DNA of 64,000 nucleotides from Liolophura sinensis (taxonomy: Eukaryota > Mollusca > Polyplacophora > Chitonida > Chitonidae): contig NC_088305.1 in NCBI RefSeq assembly GCF_032854445.1, positions 875,001 to 939,000 on the forward strand, written 5' to 3'. Position 1 is the first letter of the stretch. Each line of letters starts with the position of its first letter. Below the pieces are notes generated by a model that saw only the letters and a program-made list of their open reading frames with translations, was not told where the DNA came from and did no database searches. The translations under genes and the position numbers were made by a program. Below are positions 26,501 through 35,500 of the stretch, piece after piece.

Positions 26501-29500
26501 ACGTGAAATATTCCTGAGTACGGCGTAAAACACCAATCAAATAAATAAAAGAATAAATATATATTTGCTACCTTTTTATACATGTACATTTCTTACTTAC
26601 TCATGTAATGTTCATGTGCGAAGAAAAGCTAATCTCACACTTAATACCCGTCTAAGGGCCTGCTTTAACAATATGCTTCATAAAACCTACTAGACGGCTC
26701 AACCATCTGGAACCATTTCATCCACGGCAAAGACTTCAATAAAGCGATAAGTGAAGGCATTTGACAAACAGTTTTTAATAGTCCTTCTATAGAGGTTTAT
26801 ACAAACTTGAAACTTCTGTGGAGAGGCAGTAGTGCAATTAACATCACTACATTTTTTTTACCTCATTCTGCTCAAGCCATGATGCTGGGCGGAGGGGCGT
26901 AACATTTGATACTATTTACACATTTACCTGAACAAAACAATAAAACCCTGACTGAGGTAAATGAACAGGAGCTCTTATTTTAACGGTAACGTGTGACCAT
27001 TGATACCTATCACACAGCCGTCGGTGCTCTAGTGTTTGAATGCTGTTTGAAAGTCCTCATAATATTGTTTTTCCAAACCCTTTTCGACACGCACGTGCGT
27101 CGTAGTTTCTGGCCAGAAACCGCCAAACATTCCTTAGAGACAGAAGATATGACTTTGATATATCGGACCTCATGCGACTATACTCAAAAACAAATGTTGG
27201 AGAAATAAGATCAGCATCGTATACAAGGCGTGATATTTGAGACGAAAACTTGGACACCAGTACTGTTAACTATTGCTTGATTTTAACACCCATTACATCC
27301 AATATAACGGGCACAAGTCAATAGTGTGATTCTACCAATACAAATTTTCTTAGCGAAAACCACAAAAAAAACTCAATTTCTAATCGTACTGCAGCTCAAG
27401 ATTGATTAAATTGCTTCTGGCCAATTCAAGTATGCGAAGCGCTTCTTACCCTCATGGCACGTGCTAAGGGTAGTCATGTGGCGATCCCCTTCCTGACACC
27501 GTGTACCTGGCCGTAAGTTACGCTGGTGAGCGTGTTAGACGACTTACCCTCATGGCACAGACTAAGGGTGGTCCTGTGGCGATCCCCATCATAGCACCGT
27601 GCACCTGGCCGTAAGTTACGTTGGTGAACATGTTAGACGACGTACTCTCGTGGCACGGACTAAAGGTGGGCATGTGGTGCCCCCTCCCTGACACCGTGCA
27701 CCAGGCCGTAAGTTACGCTGGTAAACATGTTAGACGACTTACCATCATGGCACAGGCTAAGGATGATCCTGTGGCATGTTAGACGACTTACCCTCATAGC
27801 ACTGGCTAAGGGTGGTACTGTGGCGATCCCCATCATAACACCGTGCACAAGACCGTCAGTTACGCTCGTAAGCATATTAGACGACTTACCCTCGTGGCAT
27901 GGACTAGAGGTGGCCATGTAGTGCCCCCTCCCGCCAGTCCGTAAGTTACGCTGGCGGACATGTTAAACGACTTACCCACATGGCACAGACTCAACGTGGT
28001 TCTGTGGCGATCCCCATCCTGACACCGTGCCCCTTACCGTATGCTACGCTGGTGAGCATGTTAGACGACTTACCCCCATGGCACAGACTAAGGGTGGTCC
28101 TGTGGCGACCCCCTTCCTGACTCCGTGCACCAGGCCGTAAGTTACGATGGTGAGCATGTGAGACGACTTACCCTCATGACACAGGTTAAGGATGCTTATG
28201 TGCCGATTCCCATTATAACACCGTGCGCCAGTCCGTAGCTTACGCTGGTGAGCATGTTAGACGACTAACATAGGTCAAGGGTGGTCGTTCGTCCGTAAGT
28301 TACGCTGATGAGCACATAAGACGGCTTACCCTCAACGTGGTCATTTGGCACCCCTCCCCCCCCCCCCCCCCTTCCCGACACCGTGCACCAGGACGTAGAT
28401 TACACTGGTGGGTATGTTAGACGACTAACCTTCATGGCAGAGACTAAGGGTGGTCCTGTGGCGATCCCCATCCTGACATCTTCTACCAGCTAGGTCGGAA
28501 GTTACGCTGGTGAGCATATTAGACGACTTACCCACATGGCACAGACTAAGGGTGGTCCTTTGGCGATCCCCTTCCTGACACCGTGCCCCTGGCCGTATGC
28601 TACGCTGGTGAGCATGTTAGACGACTTACCCTCATGGCACGGACTAAGGGTGGTCCTGTGGCGATCCCCTTCCTGCCCCCTTGCACCTGGCCGTAAGTTA
28701 CGCTGGGAAGCATGTTAGACATATAAATATAAGCATCAAGTCCGACATTCCTATACCATTCGTAGTCCGTAAAGGGCGTTCCAATTCGATAATCGCAAGA
28801 TCCATTTCCAAAACAACCTTTAACACTAACTCCCAAAAGCAAAGGTATGGAAGAAATTATACAAATAAGAAATAAAGCCGGTAACACACAAGAGAGAAGC
28901 GGTCATCAGTTTTCAATGATGCCGGGCAGACAATGAATATTCCAGGCATGAATTCCATATCAAAGTTCATATTCGTAGTCCGTGAATGATTTCCATGTCA
29001 AATAACAATTAAACAAGTATCTGAGTCGCGCTTTAATTGCAAACTGTTCGTAAAGACATTATGCTGATGTAATAAGCATGGCTACCTTTACGGCCCCTAG
29101 CCCCAGGTTAAGCGGTATTAGATACAGTTTAAAAATGACGAGCGTTACAGACCCTGACCGATCAGATTGTGATTCAAAAGTTATGGACGATTACGTCTTT
29201 CCCGTTAATATGTAAAGATCTCATGCTACATGAGGCGCCATCTATGATGTTACACATGACCTACAAGATAGACGTTTACACTGGGCAACCAGCGCCATCT
29301 ATGTTGTTAAATACCATGTACGTGATAGATATGTACATAGGGATAACAGCGCCGTCTATGCGGTTGATCACAATGCAGATCGCCAGAGATTCTGAACGCT
29401 CTGTCCATATCTGCCAACGAGAGTGTTATACTCATAGTAAAATTTGAGAAACTTAGAATCAAGGCGTTTGATGGAGTATCCTTGACAAACTAGTTTTTGA

Positions 29501-32500
29501 ACTAGCAACGAGTGACGCAGATTAAAGTCATCACAATTAACGCAAGATCTGACCAATGTTACAAGGCGAGATATGTATACGCCATATGCAGGACCATTTG
29601 GTATATTGCTATCTAAATAAGGATAATTTACAGTATCAAAATTGAAATTATCCCTTTTGTCGTAATGGCGGTGTAAAAGGAGACGTTGTTCGTCTTTGTA
29701 CAGATATAGGTCCAAATAAGATGTACCATCAGGACTATCTGTTGTCTCCTTTAAATCCAATGAAGGCGGATAGATTTCCTTCACCGCTTCAGCAATAATG
29801 GGGTTATTTAACGCCAGTAGGTCATCATTTTACCACTTGGTAAATGAAAAGGATCGAGCTTTAAAGATATTACTTTTAAGTAATTTCTACATATAGTCGT
29901 ATTCATATGAAAACAGGTATAGGTTTGCCAAAAGAGGCGCACATATGGTACCCATTGGAATACCTATGCACTGTTGGTAAATGGTATCTCCGAATTTCAC
30001 TTAGGTGTTATTAATAAGAAATTCCAGTAATTCAATAAATAATGTAACATCCCATGAGTGGTAACCTTTATAAAGAGTAGAACTAAAGAAAGCCTTATTG
30101 CTTCTGACGTTAATGTAACGGTGACCTGTTTTAGTAAATACCGAGACAATTAACGACGATATTCTTTCAATAAGATCTTTGTGAGGAATCGTAGTATAGA
30201 GAGTAGAGAAATCCCATGTGGATACGTCTTTGTACGGTATATGCATGTGAGCATCGAGTTCTTCTGTAAGACGTTTGGAGTGGTTAAGAATGCAGTTAAC
30301 ACCTGAATTTTTGGCTATGGCTCAGCAATACTTATTCCAAAATGACTTTACTTCTCAGTAAACCCTACTGCTCTCATCAGTAGGGTTGTACCCTCATGGT
30401 ACAGACTAAGGGTGGTCCTGTGGCGACCCCCTTCCTGACACCGTGTAACTGGCCGTAAGCTACGCTGGTGAGCATGTTAGACGACTTACACTCACGGCAC
30501 AGAGTAATGGTGTTCCTGTGGCGATCCCCTTCCTGACCCCGTGCACCAGGCCGTAAGTTGCGCTGGTGAGCATGTTAGACGATTTACCCTCATCGCAAAG
30601 GCAAAGGGTGGTCCTTTGGCGATCCCCATCCTGACACCGTTCACCTGGCCGTAAGTTACGCTGGTGGGCGTGTTAGACGACTTACCCTATTGTCATAGAC
30701 TAAGGATGATCATGTGGCGATTCCCATCATAACACCATGGGCCAGTCCGTAGGTTACGCTAGTGAGCATCTTAGACGACTTACCCTCATCGCAAAGGCAA
30801 AGGGTGGTCCTTTAGCGATCCCCATCCTGACACCGTTCACCTGGCCGTAAGTTACGCTGGCGGGTGTGTTAGACGACTTACCCTCAGGGCATAGACTAAG
30901 GGTGGTACTGTGGCCATCCCCATCCTGACACCGTGTAACTGGCCGTAAGCTACGCTGGTGAGCATGTTAGACGACTTACACTCACGGCACAGAGTAATGG
31001 TGTTCCTGTGGCGGTCCCCTTCCTGACCCCGTGCACCAGGCCGTAAGTTGCGCTGGTGAGCATGTTAGACGACTTACCCTCATTGCAAAGGCAAAGGGTG
31101 GTCCTTTGGCGATCCCCATCCTGACACCGTTCACCTGGCCGTAAGTTACGCTGGTGGGCGTGCTATACGACTTACCCTCATGTCATAGATTAAGGATGAT
31201 CATGTGGCGATTCCCATCATAACACCATGGGCCAGTCCGTAGGTTACGCTAGTGAGCATGTTAGACGACTTACCCTCATCGCAAAGGCAAAGGGTGACCC
31301 TTTAGCGATTCCCATTCTGACACCGTTCACCTGGCCGTAAGTTACGCTGGCGGGTGTGTTAGACGACTTATCCTCAGGGCATAGACTAAGGGTGGTACTG
31401 TGGCCATCCCCATCCTGACATCGTCTACCAGCTGGGCCGTAAGTTACGCTGGTGAGCATGTTAGACGACTTACCCTAATGACACAGACTAAGGGTGGTCC
31501 TTTGGCGATCCCCATTCTGACACCGTGCACCAGGCCATAAGTTACGCTGGTGAGCATGTTAGACGACTTAACTTTATGGCATAGACTAAGGGTGGTCCTG
31601 TGGTGAACCCTATACAGCAGATCGAAAGTTAGGCACGTGAGCTTGTTTGATGTCCTACCCTCATGACACTGGCCAACGGTTGTGCTGTGTGGACACCCAT
31701 TCTGACATTTGTTAGACAACTTACCCTCATGACACAGGCTAAGGGTGGTCCTGTGGCGACTCCAATGCCGACACCGTACACCAGACCGTAAGTTAGGCAC
31801 GTGAGGACAAACGACATCTTTATAGTGATGTACGTCACCAACAATCCAGCACTAAAGATGAATAAATATATTTAATTTAAAGAAAACGACCAGCTTTATG
31901 TAAAGAAGACATCTTATAAAAGATACTTTTATGCATACTCCAAATGCGGATTGGGGTAAATAAGGACACTGTAAAGTGCAATGAAAACCATACATATAAA
32001 TCCTAATAAAATGGCCTATTAGGGGATGTGTACCGTATTTTAAGGTGGTCTTTTAAGGGATGTGTAATTTATTGTAGGGTGGTCTTTTGGGGAATGTGTA
32101 CTTTATTGTAAGGTGGTCTTTTAAGGAATGTACACTTTGTTTTAAGGTAGTCTTTTCTTATAAAACCATTTGTTTATTTATTTATTTATTTATTTATTTA
32201 TTTGATTGGTGTGTTACGCCGTACTCAAGAATATTTCACTTATACGACGGCGACCAGCATTATGGTGAGAGGAAACCGCGCAGAGCCCCGGGGAAAGGCA
32301 CGATCATCTGCAGGTTGCTGTAAGACCTTCCCATATACATTTGCCTGTTTACCATCGGGTTTTCAAATTTCTCCCTGGTATGAATGGTCGCTAAAGGCAA
32401 ACGAGGTAACGCATAATAAGCTGCCAAAGAACTAGGACAATATCGTTTTTGTTCTATTCTCTGATGGATCATTTTGCAAAAATTAGGAAAAACTATATAT

Positions 32501-35500
32501 ATATATATATATATATATACCCACACCCACAGGGGTGACAGGCCATATATTAAGAATTGACGGTCGGGTCCATCTTGTTGATATTTACAATCGCATCAAA
32601 ATGAACGAAAAGTACAAATGCTTGCTTTAGAATAGTATAATATTAAATTACACCGTAACCAGTTTTATCTTCATACAAGAATTATTTGTCAGTTTGATTG
32701 TTTATCTCACACAGATATACTGGCCCCAGTCAGCACACTGGCTCGTGTCCCAACCTTCTGTTCCAGGTAGCCACCAGGTAGAATTGCCATTCCAAATCCG
32801 ATATCAGTCAACGCGAACATCCACACAATGTCAGCGTAGTTTACGTCCATACTGTTTTGGACGCGCAAGTAAGACATAACATATGGGCCCATGTTCCCTG
32901 AAAGAGGAATCAGTTATCTAAAAAGTTAGTTCGTCCCAGTTTTTCATTTTATTTCGTTTGGGGTTTTACTCTGAATATTTCAGAGTATGGAGTGCGGGGA
33001 ATACCCACAACCATACGCAGGCTGCTGGAAGGCCCTCCTCGTACGACGGGACAGGAAGCCGACAAGAGCTGGATTTGATCTCAGAACGGCTGCATTGGTA
33101 AGAGGTCCCGGAGTCATTGTGATTTCGTTCCAATTTTTGATAGATTTAAGCGGTTTGATAATGTGTGATGTGAAGTAATGAACATTTTGGCGATGACAAA
33201 ACCACATTGGCAGAATTTTATTTCATAGGTTTATTTCATTGGTGTTTTATATGCAATATTTCACTCATATGATGGCAACCAGCATTATTGTGTGAGGAAA
33301 CCGGGCAGTGATTTGGGAAATCTACGATCATCCCCAAGTTCATTGGCAGAAAATATTCATAAATTAGAAGATTAGTTTTAAGACAGAGTATCCCCAAAAA
33401 CTGTTTCTTCATTTACCACCGTAATGTGATTTTTAAAGTTGCAAAGGTGTATCCTTTGAAAGACAAGGATGCACCGCGTGTGGGGGGGGGGGGCAACAGG
33501 GATTGGGTCACACATGCACAAGGCTGTACAGCCTGTTGGGAGCGAAAGGGACTGGGTCACGAATTGCCAAGGTCGTACAGCGTGTGGGAAGTAAAAGGGA
33601 TGAACAAGGTTCTACAGCGTGTGGGAAGCCAAAAAGAGAGGATCACGAATAAACAAGGCTGTACAGCGTGTGGGAAGCGAAAGGGAGTGGATCACGCATG
33701 TACAAGGCTGTCCAGCCTGTTGGGAGCGAGAGGAACTGGGTCACGAATTGTCAAGGCCGTAAAGCGTGTGAGAAGTGAAAGCAATGCACAAGGTTCTACA
33801 GTGTGCGGAAAGCCAAAGAGAGTGGATTACGAATGGATAAGGCTGTACAGCGTGTGGAAAGCGAAAAGGATTGGGTCACGAATGCACAAGGCTGTCCAGC
33901 GTGTTTTGAGCGAAAAGGAATGAGTCACAAATTGGCAAGGCCGTACAGGATGTGGGAAGTGAAAGGGATGAACAAGGTTCTACAGCGTGTGGGAAGCCAA
34001 AGAGAGTGGATCACAAATGGACAAGGCTGTACAGCATGTGGAAGCGAAAGGGATTGGGTCACGCATGGACAAGGCTGTGAAGTGTGTGGGAAGCGAAAGG
34101 GTTTGGGTCACGCATGCACAAGGCTGTACAGCGTGTGGGAAGTGAAAGGGATTAGGTAACGAATTGTCAAAGCTGTACAGCGTGTGGGAAGCCAAAGGGA
34201 TTGAGTCACGCATGGACGGGGTTGTACAGAGTGTGGGAAACAAAAGCATTGGGTCCGGTATGTACAAGGCTGTACAACGTGTGGGAAGCTAACGGGATTG
34301 GATCACGTATGGACAAGGCTGTATAGCGTGTGCGAAGTGAAGGGGATTGGGTTAGATGTGAACATGGTTGTACAGCCTGTGGGAAGCGAGAGGAAGTGGG
34401 TCACGCATGGAGCAATATTTGTGGCTCTAACGATCCCTGCAGGCGATGTTATTGTATATAGGAGACACAGTCCTCTCCTTTCCTATCAAACATTATATGT
34501 TTTACTGCATAACAATCTTTTTAGTTTTCCTCAGCCATGCATCTTCGGGTTTTATTTTAACTGTTCAAATCGGCACTGCTTAAGAATAATTAGGTGCAAA
34601 AATGTTGATTACGATATGTTAGGCGTCACTGGTTTAGAATTTCTGCAAATGCTGAGTTGTCATGACGTTTAGTATACAGTGGCGACGTAATGCCTAAAGT
34701 GTTGGTTACCATGGTAGTTATGTGCTCCTAACGTTAAGACAGATTGGTACAAGAGGGCGCAGGCATGCAATCAGCTAGCAGTACTGGTCACAGCTGTGTG
34801 TGAAAATAACCTTAGAAAATCAGTATGACCTAAAATTCCACAAACGTCCTTTGTCTATGTTGATTGTAATTCAACTTCCATCAAATAAGCAATGTGCCAT
34901 CAAGGTGATAACTTAGCCACTTACTGCCCTGCTTAAAAACTTAGGACTCAGTCTTTTGTCGGAATACAACACAAGTGAGCCGTGTCTGTGACTGGACATT
35001 TAATGAGCGCAGGACATCATGTTAAATGCGTCTTTTACCCGGCTAGACACAGATTGCAGTAACGACACAGTGGACTTCGTATTAATAAGACTGACTCTCC
35101 TCTAATTCTTCAGCAATATTCTTGAGCACGGCGTTAAACTACAGTCATATACAGCAGTGTTATTCTTCAGTATATGTACAATGTATTACATATAATTATA
35201 CACGTACAAATGAGGAGTAAAACTACCCAAGTCACGACAGTGTGGTAGCCGTACAGCATAGAGAGTAAAACGACCTCACTGGCGACAGTGTGATAGACGT
35301 ACAGCATAGTATTTATTTGTTTATTTGATTGGTGCTTTTACGCAGTACTCAAGAACATTTCACTTATACGACTTCGGCCAGCATTATGGTGGGAAGAAAC
35401 CGGGCAGAGCTCGGGGGAAACCCACGACCATCAGCAGGTTGCTGAAAGACCTTCCCACTTACGGCCAGAGAGAAAGCCAGCATGAGCTGGACGAACTCAC

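Noticed and set aside
33426-34159. Two Lys/Gly-rich ORFs (165 and 118 codons)
   Set aside because: They arise from the 49-bp array; frame changes between units and no gene signals.
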